Part shown: positions 13,139 through 24,769 of the stretch, in pieces
Layout: the number at the start of each line of letters is the position of its first letter
Numbering within the stretch: position 1 is the first letter of the stretch
Assembly: GCF_035083965.1 (NCBI RefSeq)
Contig: NC_089736.1
Coordinates: 2,152,501-2,216,500, forward strand
Source of the DNA: Branchiostoma lanceolatum
Taxonomy: Eukaryota; Chordata; Leptocardii; Amphioxiformes; Branchiostomatidae
DNA: 64,000 bases
Direction: 5' to 3'
The notes under the pieces: generated by a model
The model's database searches: none
Told to the model about the DNA's origin: nothing
Seen by the model: only the letters and a program-made list of their open reading frames with translations
Translations under genes and position numbers: made by a program

Positions 13139-13609
13139 ACAACACGTCGCGGTACCACGGGCCTGCCGGGAACTTCTAGTACAACACGTCTCGGTACCAC
13201 GGGCCTGCCGGGAACTATTAGTACAACACGTCTCGGTACCACGGGCCTGCCGGGAACTATTAGTACAACACGTCTCAGTACCACGGGCCTGCCGGGAACT
13301 ACTAGTACAACACGTCTCGGTACCACGGGCCTGCCGGGAACTACAAGTACAACACGTCTCGGTACCACGGGCCTGCCGGGAACTACAAGTACAACACGTC
13401 TCGGTACCACGGGCCTGCCGGGAACTATTAGTACAACACGTCTCGGTACCACGGGCCTGCCGGGAACTATTAGCACAACACGTCTCGGTACCACGGGCCT
13501 GCCGGGAACTATTAGCACAACACGTCTCGGTACCACGGGCCTGCCGGGAACTACTAGTACAACACGTCTCGGTACCACGGGCCTGCCGGGAACTACTAGT
13601 ACTAGTAGT
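13139..13609. repeat. 42-bp minisatellite, about 11 units
   Basis: Each unit contains CGTCTCGGTACCACGGGCCT followed by GCCGGGAACTA(C/T)(T/A)AGTACAA. The spacing is exactly 42 bp (GGTACC at 13151, then 13193, and so on). Because 42 is divisible by three, several frames on both strands stay open, giving a repeated GLPGT...STTRLGTT peptide. Unit identity is very high, pointing to recent expansion. I see no start, signal peptide or splice signals that would make it coding. Confidence 0.95.
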
Positions 13610-14237
13610 GTTCTGTAGCAATGAAACCTGTTGGTCCCAGTTGTCGGTGGGTTCCGCACGATTGACAGGAGATGTGATACTGATCTTAATGGTGAAGACA
13701 AACGTTTACACAAGCGTGGGTTTTAATGTCCCCCGAGATCAACTCCCGGGAGAATATACAGGCATTTACTTCAACGATGCTGTGCTTTTTTTTCTGTACT
13801 ACTTTTATCATGTGGGCAGGGACTATATGGGTCGGATCTGACGAGAACACTGAATCAGATGTACTTGTACGGCAGGTATTGGCACAAATGTTCCCAAATC
13901 TGTCAAAAGGCGTCTCGTCCAACAACAACCAGGAAAGGCCCAAGCCCTACTATCAAAGCAATGGCCTTTCCTGACAGCCTATCTCTCCAGTCGGCCCAGG
14001 CCTTTCCTCGTGAAGCCTAAAGGTTCTGCGGCTTGCGTCAACGAACTGGGCGGGCGGGCAACACTCCCAGCACCGTAGAGGTACCGGGGAGTTCACGATG
14101 GTATGGTTACCACAAGGCTACACTACACTACATATTCCATCAGGTTGACAGCTCACAAATTCCGGAGAATGATCAGAACCATTCCCGCCGCCAGCGTCCC
14201 GCGGGTTGAGTACGTACAGGCGGGGCGACCAGGCCAC
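13610..14237. other. Intergenic, no gene recognised
   Basis: Contains an imperfect inverted repeat of AAGGCCCA/TGGGCC type near 13930-14000. No exon is supported. Confidence 0.4.
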
Positions 14238-14534
14238 GAGTCTCTACCAGACTAACCGCGCCGGCTATACGGAGAATATAGCCAGGGGAGTTTGGCCATC
14301 GAGGGTTTCATTCGCAGGCGCAGTACTAGTGTAAGTAGTAGTTAGGATAGCAGATTTGACCCTTTCTCCGTAACCGACTCCCTTAGCATATTATTCACTC
14401 TATTTGGCCAATTTCTACTTTGAAACTTGAACTAGCCAGAAGGGAGCATGCAGAGGAGAGCCGAAGGAGGAGAAAGGCGGAGAGAGAGAGAGAGAGACTT
14501 TATCCCAACCATCCGCGGGGCCTGGTAGAGGCTA
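14238..14534. mobile_element. Degraded MITE related to the element at 3683
   Basis: The left end reads GAGTCTCTACCAGACTAAC and the right end CCTGGTAGAGGCTA. The middle shares TTTGACCCTTTCTCCG and TTCACTCTATTTGGCCAATT with the copies at 3683 and 20629. A GA-rich stretch (GGAGAGAGAGAGAGAGAC) interrupts it. No flanking duplication remains visible. Confidence 0.6.
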
Positions 14535-16920
14535 GTGAACAGGGATGTGTCCCGCGCGATGAACCAGAGATAACCTACTTGAACCGTCCTCTCCCCATGC
14601 TTTCCTAGCTGTTACTGTGAAGCGTTCGCGCCTACACAAACATGCACTAAAGACTTCGGCCTTTTACAGACTTCCCGTCTCAGTAGGTCGCCAGTCTAAG
14701 TGTGGTCCAGTCCGGAGGAGGGATGTTTTCGTAGTGATGAGACCAACTGAGCACAAAGTCGCCATCGCTTCATCAAGTAACGCTATCCCGTCAGACGCAT
14801 AGTTGAGATAGAAATGTACAGAACTATGTAAACAAATATCTCCCCTCGCACGAGTGATAATAACCATGTGTAGTACTTAATCATAGAGTCACCTTTACCT
14901 GGACGTCAGCTCTTACGTTATGGGGCTAACTGCTGATCCTCTTCAAATGGACCGTTTCGTAAACACGATAGTAACGTCCTAAACCACGGGTGGACGTCAG
15001 ACTTCCGTATCGGTCACCGTAAACACTGATAAACAGCAGATTAATCATGCGGGAATAGGCTGAAGCCTTCCACATGTACAACTACAACCTGTGTCACTTC
15101 GGATAGAGCGAAGTACTGTACAACTAGGGAGGCATTATAGCCGCGTTACATTAAAACAGGTAGATGTATTGCACTGCCATATTTCAAAGACAAGTGCTTG
15201 GAGAGGCGTCACTCCATGAGACAACTTAGAAACTAAAATCAATTTTCATCTTTTAATTTTTTTCACGTCAAACGTTGTCAAGAAATTGACAGATCAGTGT
15301 AATGCCAGCATGATGTTGGATAGCCATATGTTCTAGTTATTATAACGTTGATGATAAACCTATCTGCAAAATTGTATCTATGAAATCTATTAGTATTACG
15401 ACTTGACTCCCGGAAACAGCTACATCCACTGTGACAACTCTCTCCCACACTCTCTCCCGGTATTACCTATAGCCGAGTTCTCGAGCTGTCCCCTCTAAAG
15501 TCTTACCGCTCTATCGATTTATCACGGTAAGAAACACACTTGACCTTGAAGTAATGCTAGACGTACTTTAAAAACACACGTGTGACTCGGGCTCGGAGGG
15601 TTTTGAGCCAAAACACACGTGGATTCATGTGGCTTTGGTAAACTGTTACGTTACGGGCAATACTAGTCATTGTATACGGCGAGGCATTCTTGTCAGAGAG
15701 ACTTCTATCAGTTTTGCAGATAAAGTCTATGACCACAGGTTATCTTATCCAAAGTACAGTACAGGAAGAGTGGAAGACTGAGATGCGAAAAAGATGCATT
15801 TCCTACATGTGCAGTGTTATTAGTATAATTTACCTTGCACGACTTGGAAGCGTGATGTTTTCATCGGTGTATTTTTAAAGAGGACTCGTTTGATGTGACA
15901 TATTACGTATGGAATGACGTAGGGGAGTGTTTTTCATCTTCGACAGCTAAGTGTTATATTGATGCTACCTGCGTGTGCATTCAAGGTTGAAGTAGAGCTC
16001 ATATCTATCTACACTCCATATAATCAATATTCCAACACCACTCTTGATATTGTGGACTATAACGTTTCTAAAGTCGCCCTAAATTGGGAGAGGGGATACG
16101 TCCCAAATTGCTCTCCATAGCATTTGCTAATCTAAGGTTTCAAAAGTTTACGATGGTGCCTCTAGGGAATTTTTGTTTTTACTAGACTACTATTTCACCA
16201 CTTTGTAATAAGGGAAATTAATGTTAGTCATGTCATAACTTAAATAAATCATCTTAATAAATCAACTATCAAAGCATGTTAACACACCCTACTTGCCAAG
16301 TCACCTTGGCAGGGGGTATTTATCACACACTGTAAATATTTCTGCCTGTAGCGGAGTCCATTCCTCCACCATAACAAATACACAGCATTCAGTAAGGACG
16401 AGATACTTTACCCTAACAGGACAATGCCTATTTGATCCTATTTGGCGTGGTGAAAGTTTTGGCACTCCGGTATTGTGCTGCCCCATGCTGGCTGTGTAAG
16501 GCCGTATAGACACATCTGCCTCTGTGATGAGAGCTAACTAATACTAAAGCCACCTATATATCAACGATGACCATATATAAAGGAGAAGGTTACAAGGTGT
16601 ATAGGGCAATGGCCAGAGAGAAAAAGGTCTCCGATTCGAAAACATAATGTTTTGGCTTGTATAATAGTTAGTCTGTATCACGCAAACTCCAGCTGTCCGG
16701 GGGTTTCTCTCCCCTCCCCGTGGGTGGATAGCCGTTACAGGCGGCGGGCGGACACGGGGCTTGGTTGAAACCAGGCTATATAATAGTGTGATAAAGGATT
16801 TTTTGTTCGCTTCTTTGGTTTACAGGCTTCAATGTAGCCAGCGTTCAAAAAATGTTGATGGTGTCATTGGCGTAGGTAATAAAAAGGTATTTCAAAGAAT
16901 CCCCCAGCCACCAACTGTGC
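14535..16920. other. Intergenic, no gene recognised
   Basis: AT-rich, with only short frames and no recognised repeat or exon. Confidence 0.45.
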
Positions 16921-17071
16921 TGAGTCTAGACCGCATGGACTCTAAAATATACTACTGAGAACGCATGGGCTCTAAAATATACTACTGACAACGCCTGGAC
17001 TCTAAAATATATACAACGCACGGACAGTCTAAAATATATAGAACGCATGGGCTCTATAATATATAGAATGC
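16921..17071. repeat. Tandem repeat, about 30 bp x 5
   Basis: The motif AACGCATGGGCTCTAAAATA(TA) recurs five times with unit length drifting from 33 to about 27 bp and increasing divergence. Confidence 0.85.
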
Positions 17072-18141
17072 ATTAACTGTGTTCCGGTGCCTTGACGGAA
17101 CGCATAACGAACGACCACAGCCTGACATGACAAAATGTTTACTTTGAAATCTTGGCCGGGCCCGCGGCCTGCCTGCTGCATATTTCCGCGGGATGCCTGC
17201 CGCATAGCCCCGATACCATCTCGGGAGGAATGCGCGCCCGCTTTGGTAAACATACCCTGGGTTCCAGACTGTTTATCGGGCCTTTTAGCCGGTTCTCTTT
17301 AGCCGGTACCTTGCAGTCAGTTCTCTCGGTGGCACAGAGACCCCAGCCCGCCGAACCCTAATTAGCGCACCGGGGGAGTTCTAGCCGGGGAGTTGACCGG
17401 CCCTATCTATCTATCATCTAGGAAAGGGGCGCGGTTATCACCCCCACGGGCTCAACTCCCCGGAGCGTTGATTAAGACCGGGCGGGCAGACTGTTCTCTG
17501 GCCACCGTAGGAAATCGCTAGCAACCCGATACTAGTCTGGCGCCCAGGGAATGGTAAACACGGAGGTGCTACAGCGTACAGGAGTGTGTCATCAGTAAGT
17601 AATAAGTTTGCACTCTCCCCACAGCACGTTAGCACACAGTCGGCACCTTGCAGAGCCATTCAGATAGATAGAATGACGGCGGTTCTACAATGGCATCGTC
17701 GTGCCAGAACCGGTAGAACAATAATATAGCAGGGCTTGTGGATACCAGATCTGACCTCATTCCTACACACACACTTGATCTGATGATGGATGAAGTAGCC
17801 TCGCAACCAGGCAACTCCAGACGTACAAACAGCGCGATTCCCATCGGTCCTGTCAGTGAGAAGAACCTACATCCTAGTCGCCTGAACTAGAGGCTAGTAA
17901 GGGAACAGAAATGCTCAGCCCGAAAACGGGGGACGGCCTCGTGAAGGGTAAAGGGGGCGATGTAGGTCCGCAGAACCACCATGACCACTGCTGAAAGATC
18001 TCACACAGACTGTCTTCTTTCTGCAGCACTGTTAAACTACCTCAGTAGTCGTCAATTCTGACATTTTCATAGCCTGGATGCCAGACCCCACGCAAGGCCA
18101 TACCTTCATATCAATGAAATTATCATTCAGCTATACCCTTC
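17072..18141. other. Intergenic; GC-rich patch at 17.15-17.4 kb
   Basis: A GC-rich stretch contains a minus-strand frame rich in Gly, Gln and Arg (about 17110-17253), but no splice context or family match makes it convincing. Confidence 0.35.
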
Positions 18142-18253
18142 TAGCCTGACTATCATCCTGTTTCAGTTCCAGGCTCTACATTCAGTGCTTTATCGAACAT
18201 TTTCATTTGGTGAAGGTAGAGCCTGGAACTGAAACAGGATGACACTCAGGCTG
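18142..18253. mobile_element. Hairpin MITE, AGCCTGAGTGTCATCCTG family
   Basis: Arms of about 37 bp, AGCCTGACTATCATCCTGTT...GGCTCTAC and GTAGAGCC...AACAGGATGACACTCAGGCT, are nearly perfect reverse complements around a loop of about 40 bp. The outer ends match the element at 30589-30658. A flanking duplication is not evident here. Confidence 0.85.
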
Positions 18254-18335
18254 GTGTGGAGAAACTTATGTCCAGCTCTCAGAGTCGGTTCCCTATATCC
18301 CAATGATCTAACTCAGGAGTGTCTGTAGTAAAATT

Positions 18336-18381
18336 CCCTGGGGGGCATGTTGGCCCTGCAGCCGAGGAGCTGGCCTGTGAA
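18336..18381 (+). repeat. Dispersed repeat, GGGGGCATGTTGGCC family
   Basis: CCTGGGGGGCATGTTGGCCC then CAGCCGAGGAGCTGGCC, the third copy of the block described at 3421 and 10223. Confidence 0.6.
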
Positions 18382-20087
18382 GTCTCTGCAAACAGTATGG
18401 CATCGTGGCTAACATTTTCATCAGCAATAGGTTCAGGTGACATAGCTCGGTCATTCCGTCGGAATTGGTGAAAACTGTTAAAGCTGAGAGTTTCTGTCCT
18501 CAGCTAACTTTTCAGCGAACCCGTCTCTAGCTTGCTGTAGTTCGCGGGGCCTGTGGTTTGGTAAACATCAGGGTGAGAGTGGGAGGACACCTCTAGTCAA
18601 GGACAGACAAGACTGCTCCACACAGGAGCGATAAAGTACAACAACAGTCTGGCTTTAATCACGGCAATGACGCGGTGGAATGCACGAGACTGACACTGTA
18701 CACGATACACATGGGGGATGCCCTAGTTTTGTCCTGTGGGACCGAAAAATAACACAACAATCTTGATCTGTCAGCCTAATAGCATGATGTCAGGGTACTG
18801 GTCTTTTGACTTGGAGAACAAGGACACTCGAGCGGAACCTTGCAGAGGTGGGTGGAATGGGAGAGGGCGCAACGGACAGCAACATATAAATGAAAACTAT
18901 GGAAGACAACGACATGCGGAGTTGCTGCTGCTGATGATCTTGTACCTGCATATGAACTCGAAGACCAACCATAAAAAAAGTAAGCAAGTCTAGTAGTGGC
19001 GATATTGAGGACTATCAATAAATATTGACGCAGCGTTCATTGTTTTCCATGGTTTGATAATCGTTTGTTACATAAATATTCTTGATCTTTATAGGTATGA
19101 ATATCTTTATAGGTATAAAAGTATGAATATTTGCTACCGTGTAAAGAAACTTACAGGAGGATGTGGCTGGACAATCTAGTCCCACGAAAAGTCGGAGAGT
19201 AAAGGAAACTTATGACGACAGAAAATAAAACAAATAGCGTGGGTCGATTTACCATTAGTGCGTGAAGTTCTGTAACAGGGCGCTAGACGGCGCAGCACAC
19301 AGTAGCAGAAATTGTCGTCTGTCACAACAGCTCCCGCTGAAGACAAACACAATGTTACAGTCATCTCAACGGTAGCATTGGTGCCGACAATGTGATAGCT
19401 GTTCGAGTACCGATAGCCACACAGCCACGGAAACCCGACTTGGACGAAGTCCAGCAAAGCTGGCTGTTTTACTTGTGTCCACTGGTCCGTAGGGAAACAA
19501 TGACATGTTTCGCACACGTGGGACGCTTACACAACATACGGGCTATTGGAACTATGTCGACTGGAAACGATACGCGGAGAAACACTCGTGGCAATTACAG
19601 CCGTACAATTGTCCTGATCAGTGCATCTAGAATAGCTCGTCTCGTCCCGACATTCCTGCCTAGCAGAGGGACACTCTAACTAAGACTTGCGGGATGACAC
19701 AATTGTCCCGGGCTACTGTTCTGGCAAAGATGTAGACACGCAGAGACAGCTGCAAGGCTGGAGGCTGCGCTCCTACAGCGTGTTGGCAACAAAAGTCACC
19801 AGCTTTCAGTCCTTCCCACAACCTCCTGCCTGCTGCAGCCAAGTTCCCTGACAAATATAGACCACCCCGGGGCGGTATGGTAACAACAGGGACACGCCTC
19901 CGCTCCCGTGAGATGCACAGATCGACGTACACACGAACTTCTTCTTCATCAATCCAATTCGAGGCAAACTACTTTTTGATAGCTGATACAGTAGTGCAAT
20001 GCAGCTTCGCTGTGGCACACCGGGTCAACCCTACTCTTCTTCATAAGTGTATTGGGTTCTTTTGTGTCCAGAGGTTTGACGCTTCCA
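18382..20087. other. Intergenic, no gene recognised
   Basis: Short frames only. A small duplicated ATAGGTATGAATAT motif lies near 19090-19130. Confidence 0.4.
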
Positions 20088-20152
20088 AACCTATTATAGC
20101 TGCCGAGTCTCTACTTCCTTCGTAGAGACTCACCAGCACCAGCTATAATAGG
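20088..20152. mobile_element. Small nested hairpin
   Basis: Outer arms AACCTATTATAGCTG and CAGCTATAATAGGTT enclose inner arms GAGTCTCTAC and GTAGAGACTC. It is about 65 bp, a MITE-sized foldback with no coding capacity. Confidence 0.65.
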
Positions 20153-20512
20153 TTCACCGCGAACTTAAACCACCCCAAAAATGCTTGTTCTGTCCGCCTA
20201 GTTCCTAATCTCCAAGCAGATATAACGGTGTGACGACGGTATGCAAAGGGATACAGCATCCAACTGGCTACCAGCAGATTCGCTTGGAGATTACCTTAAG
20301 CTTGTTTCAACCGCGAAAACTACCGCAAAATTAAATCCCCATTTACAGTAAATCCCATTAACATTGCGTGGTTTAATGTTAGAGGTTTTTGCAGTGATCT
20401 CACCGCGAACTTGAAACCACCGCAAATGCTTGTTTGGTCTTCTGCCTGCCTACCCCCTTGTTTCTCCCTACCGCGAAATTAAATCCCCGCGAAATTAAAT
20501 CCGCCTAGCCAC
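20150..20512. repeat. ACCGCGAA-rich repeat region with an embedded hairpin MITE
   Basis: Multiple ACCGCGAAC / ACCGCGAAATTAAATCC motifs, like a second cluster in opposite sense at 29440-29585 (AAGTTCGCGG). Inside lies a hairpin, 20206-20293, with ends TAATCTCCAAGCAGA and CGCTTGGAGATTA, a diverged relative of the CTCCAAGCAG MITEs. Confidence 0.6.
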
Positions 20513-20628
20513 AAACAGGCTAAAGAGGCGGCTGGAAAGTAGACATTGGCCAGATAAACAGAAAAAAAATGCAAGAGGAGTTTGTCTGCTACAGCAGTAT
20601 AGGGGTACAGTTTGCGGCTCTGAAGGAT

Positions 20629-20727
20629 GGCATATTTGACCCTCTTTCCGTAGCCGACTACCTTAGTATACTATTCACTCTATTTGGCCAATTTCTGCTA
20701 TTTTCCCATCCATCCTGGTAGAGGCTA
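20629..20727. mobile_element. Truncated MITE, right end of the TAGCCTCTACCAGG family
   Basis: Shares TTTGACCCTCTTTCCGTAGC and ends CATCCTGGTAGAGGCTA like the element at 3683. The left half is missing. Confidence 0.7.
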
Positions 20728-21585
20728 AAATCCCCCAAACATCGCGTGGCTGCGACTCGTGTTGACTCCGCCGCGCGGGTCCCGCGGTAAGGCCAGGAAG
20801 TCTTCTGTCCCAGCTGAGCCGATCAGATAACTCTTGGCACTGAACCAGTCACGGCCAGCGCGCACATTAAACACCATCTGGTCCGACTTCTTATCCGTCT
20901 CACAAACTCTACTTACTCTTAAGACAACTTTAAAGACGTTTGTAAGTAAAGTACACCGCTAAACCGGTTTGGAAGGATTTTCAATTTACGTTTCTGTCTT
21001 TAATCGATGCAAATGTCATATCGGTTGACGGTAAAGATGGTATCAGATCAGATTCAGACACGACGTGCCGAACTGCAGTGGTTTATAGAGAACCCCTCTG
21101 CTGCTCCCCACCAGTTCTAACTATAGACACTGAGGGGATTAACTGTGGCCGTGAAGACCGAGTAAACCGCAACAAAGGACGGATACCCGACTGTTGTTCG
21201 GATCCATGGAAAAGGCACGGCTTACCAGCGGTCCTTCTTACATAAGGACAGAATAAAGGACAGAATAAAACCTGTTTGACAATAACGTCATCCAGGGATC
21301 ACTATGGTGACCTCTGACCATTCGGTCGCCATGGCAACATGAAGGCCAGAAAGAGGAGAGGCTTTTCAGGTCAACAACCTCTGACGTCACAAGGTGGTTC
21401 CTCGAAAAACAGCATACACGGATGTTGGCTCGATCGGAAGCCTTGAGGAGTATAAAGAACCCCCTAGCTGTGCAATTCAGACTAAACATTTCCACGTACG
21501 ACTTCAGGGGATCGGAGACAGCTAGCAGAGGCTATTTTACATTACCTGTTTTGTTTCCCCTCCATTCATAGTAATGCCTACCTGC
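20728..21585. other. Intergenic, no gene recognised
   Basis: No supported exon or clear repeat. Confidence 0.4.
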
Positions 21586-21996
21586 CTACGTGCTCAGGCC
21601 AAAAACTGGCCCCTTGCTTTCTAGGAGGATCCTCCAAGCAGTCCTGTCCCTTGCCCTAGCCTCTGCTTCCCGACTGTTTAAGCCCGTGTCCTTCACAATT
21701 TGGTCTTTCCATCTCTTCGGTGGTCTCCCCCGGGGTCTGGGGGTAGCGAACTCCTGGCTGTAGGCTTTGTACACTAGTGTTTGTGGGAGTCGTCTTATGA
21801 CGTGTCCAAACCACCTCAGCCTTCTCGTCTGTACCATTTCCACGATGGTCTTTTTTGTTCCGAGTTTGGCGCTGATTTCAACATTTGGTTTGCGATCACG
21901 GAGCGTGATGCAGAGAATTGTAATCATAGTAAAGGTTAAGTAAAAAAAATGCTGTGTTGATAATCCTGGCTCGTCCCGATGATGCTCACGACTCAC
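21586..21996 (-). mobile_element. 3' end of a non-LTR retrotransposon (LINE) reading frame
   Basis: The minus strand encodes a stretch typical of the extreme C-terminus of LINE reverse transcriptase ORFs. It has RRLRWFGHVIRR, then PRPRGRPPKRWKDQI, then AEARARDRTAWR, ending at a stop after VFGLST. The order RWFGHV - RGRPxKRW - DRxxW is a hallmark of these tails. Upstream codons lose resemblance, and the RT catalytic core (YxDD) and endonuclease are absent, so this is a 5'-truncated dead copy. The recognisable part is about 21590-21880. Confidence 0.8.
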
Positions 21997-22431
21997 GAGA
22001 AGCTACAGGTTGAAGGATAAACAGGAGGCCGACCCATAACCATAATACATGTTTTCTGATTCACATATTTGCTAGCTCATGGACACCCTCTGTACTGCAA
22101 TTGGGGCGGGCTAACTTCTCAGTGGGCCTTGGCAACTACGTTTTTGCTTCCTAAGCTGTTGTTCGACACTCTTACATGGCAATATACTTTGACAACTGGA
22201 GGGGGTTGGATTTGGAAGGTCACAGGTGTGTATTATTCAACCGTTTGGCTGTCCAAAAATGGTGTCAGTGGCTGTCATGTTCTTTTATCATCATTTCTAT
22301 GTGTCTGAAAACTTTCCATTTTTTGCGAAATTGCAACTCAAGGTCCATTTTACCATTCTCTGCCCTTATAAAACCAACATCAGCTCTAAAGTATAATTAT
22401 CTGTATTGATCTGTTTGGAGCACTTGTAAAC
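21997..22431. other. Intergenic
   Basis: No supported exon or repeat seen. Confidence 0.4.
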
Positions 22432-22689
22432 ATGCCTAGGACTGCCCTTGTCTGTCATCACCCCGCCAGGGGTAAACACCCCGGCCCTGAGACTCACCAC
22501 CCAGACCGCCCAACCACACGTACCGTGAGGACCCGTGGTCTACATTTCCGTTTCCTTGTTGTTCTCCTGCCAAAGTACGAGCTGCGGATATTCCCACTTG
22601 TGTTGCCAAGCAAGACACTCTGGTACAACACTGTTTTGAAGTTGTTCCCGCGTTGGCGATACGACCAGAAGGAAGAGAAATTTTACAGG
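22432..22689 (+). other. Possible upstream exon of the LRR gene
   Basis: An open stretch ends at a consensus donor (ACAGG|GTAAGT, GT at 22690). A good acceptor (ATTTTGCAG, exon from 22992) follows 300 bases on, just before the LRR coding start. The frame is open across the join, but the signal peptide begins after it, so this is more likely 5' UTR than N-terminal coding sequence. Confidence 0.35.
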
Positions 22690-23012
22690 GTAAGTTTATT
22701 TTGAATTATGTTCGATGGCAACACTATTTGTACGGCACACAGAACGGTACCTTTTCACAGCGAAATTCCCCGTTGTCCGCAACAGAGCTTTAGGATTTAC
22801 TCTGTGGCTATTAAAAAAACTTTGGTGAACTGTTTTTGGCGATGGTGATATATGGCGAATATAGTGCAATTTTAGCAGACATTATCATCCCCCTTTAGTC
22901 ATTATGACTCCTGCTTATGGCGAAAATATTGCTACAAAGAGATTGTTGTAATTGATTCCAAGTCAACCTGGTTATTACATTGATTTTGCAGCATTGTTAC
23001 AAGTCCGTGCGG

Positions 23013-24290
23013 ATGTGCATCATGGCGACCATGTCCATCCTGTCCATCCCCGCAGCATCACTCCTCTTCCTCCTCCTGACTGACGTCGTCACAGCTGTGG
23101 TCACCTGCCCAACCTCCTGCAGGTGTGTCGGTAGTCACGTGACCTGTCACAGCCACCTGACGCACGTGCCGGCGGACACACCTGCGCAGACCACCTGGCT
23201 GGACCTGAGTCACAACAACCTGACGTCACTGGACGGGCAGACTCTGTCTAACCTCGTCCATCTGAAGAGGTTGAACCTCTACGGGAACAGCATCCACAGC
23301 GTCGCAGACGACACTTTCACGAACTTGACAGACCTACAGTCCATAAACCTGGGTGACAATCGTCTGACGTATCTGAATCCCGAGGTCTTCACGGCTTTAC
23401 AGAACTTGAGAGGTGTGTACCTGAGCGGGAACCCGTGGATCTGCGACTGCCAGCTGAAACACCTGATCACTTGGGTGCGCACGTCAGCAGTTGTACAGTC
23501 GGGCAGGTGGGGTCCCACCTGTACGTCTCCGTCACAACTACGTCACACGCCGCTTGCACAGGTAGACCCGCAAACTCTGTGTCCGAACACGACACCTGTT
23601 AACGCGAAGAGCTCGCCCGACAAGGTTCTGACACGTTCAAGAACGCAACTGACCACCACGAGTAGCAACGGAAGACTGTCTACTATGACATACACAATTC
23701 CATCTTCAGTCACATCACCGCCTACTGCATCAACTAGTGCTGGATGTAGAGAACCTGACATACTGCAGAACATCACCATCTCTGACACAACTGTCCAATG
23801 GCAGACTAGTAACCCTGACGTCACAAGCGTCGTCGTGACGTACCAAGTACCTGATGTGGCCCCACGACGGACCCGAGTCCTGCACCATCGTCGGAGCCGT
23901 TTCATCCTGAACGGACTCGAACAGAACACGCCCTACGTCATCTGCGTCCTTCCCGTCTACCGGAGAAGACGCTGCTCTCTGACCAACACCACCTGTGTGC
24001 AGGTGAAGACAGCTGGTGCGCCAGACCTGAAGAGCCGGTCTGTACCGCTGCAGAGGCCGGGAGGCCTCACCGTAGCAGGTGTCCTGGCGGCCGTTACTAT
24101 TGCTGCCACTGGCGTACTGATGATCATCATTCTGCGACAGGTAAGAACTTCACCATCTCATGATTACACACAGGACGAAAACGTAATACTTTACCATAGT
24201 GATTCCGGGTACAGTCCAAACTGCACAAGCCGACCACTCAGGGGAGGGGAACGATGGAGCATGGTCTTTATGGACAGGTGGGCACTATAG
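23013..24290 (+). CDS. LRR and FN3-like single-pass membrane protein
   Basis: Starting at the ATG at 23013 (the first after the acceptor at 22991), the protein has a signal peptide (about 1-30) and a cysteine-rich LRRNT cap (CPTSCRC, about 32-38). About four leucine-rich repeats follow (55-135, LxxLxLxxNxL pattern), then an LRRCT cap (NPWICDCQL, about 138-190). After these come a Ser/Thr-rich linker, a fibronectin-III-like segment (about 250-345) and one membrane helix (350-376). It is therefore a cell-surface protein with extracellular LRRs, of the adhesion or receptor type abundant in amphioxus; the ligand is unknown. Directly after the helix lies a perfect donor, CAG|GTAAGA (24140/24141). 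The remaining 49 residues to the stop at 24290 may be read-through into an intron, the real tail coming from an exon at 24486 or beyond. Confidence 0.8.
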   Translation: MCIMATMSILSIPAASLLFLLLTDVVTAVVTCPTSCRCVGSHVTCHSHLTHVPADTPAQTTWLDLSHNNLTSLDGQTLSNLVHLKRLNLYGNSIHSVADDTFTNLTDLQSINLGDNRLTYLNPEVFTALQNLRGVYLSGNPWICDCQLKHLITWVRTSAVVQSGRWGPTCTSPSQLRHTPLAQVDPQTLCPNTTPVNAKSSPDKVLTRSRTQLTTTSSNGRLSTMTYTIPSSVTSPPTASTSAGCREPDILQNITISDTTVQWQTSNPDVTSVVVTYQVPDVAPRRTRVLHHRRSRFILNGLEQNTPYVICVLPVYRRRRCSLTNTTCVQVKTAGAPDLKSRSVPLQRPGGLTVAGVLAAVTIAATGVLMIIILRQVRTSPSHDYTQDENVILYHSDSGYSPNCTSRPLRGGERWSMVFMDRWAL

Positions 24291-24485
24291 ACTGGATTCA
24301 GTATCAATGGGAAAATCATCTAAGGCGCCACCGAAAAGAGGTCACACCGGCCAAGTGGTCCCTTTGTAGAGATGGTCACTTGAACAGGTTTGACTGAATG
24401 ACAGTTACTGATGGTAGAATTTTAAAGGATCGACAGCACTAGGCGATTATTCTGTACAGTACATGCGTGTTTATTTCTTTTGCAG

Positions 24486-24590
24486 AAGATCTCAAGGCTC
24501 ATCCACAGAACCTGCCACACGACAAGGGACAATATGCAAATGAGGATACTGCCCCACAGCTAGTACTTTGCTGCAGTATCACTGCGCCGG
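24486..24590 (+). other. Candidate cytoplasmic-tail exon of the LRR gene
   Basis: A strong acceptor (TTTATTTCTTTTGCAG) ends at 24485. It is a tandem NAGNAG site (CAGAAG). Joined to the donor after the membrane helix, the frame reads about 25 residues to a stop. A different frame (DLKAHPQNLPHDKGQYANED) looks more protein-like but would need another donor phase. Unresolved without transcripts. Confidence 0.35.
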
Positions 24591-24769
24591 TATAGTCGGC
24601 GCCACTAAATACTGACTGGTGTTTACAGGAAAGTTGCCCTGTTTCATCGGATAATCCACTGCTATTTGCGACAGTCATGAGGATTTTGTTCATGTGATCA
24701 TTGGTGACTAATCGTTGGGACTTAAAGGAAGATATTTACCCCCAAATCATTGTGTACTGTTTAACTACC

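Noticed and set aside
13115-13618. Thr/Gly-rich protein of 167 residues (plus strand) or 215 residues (minus strand)
   Set aside because: Both strands are open because the 42-bp unit is a multiple of three; no signal peptide, start context or flanking exon.
22980-23012. Upstream start for the LRR protein
   Set aside because: The codon at 22980 is TTG and the stretch includes a splice acceptor; the ATG at 23013 followed by a signal peptide is preferred.
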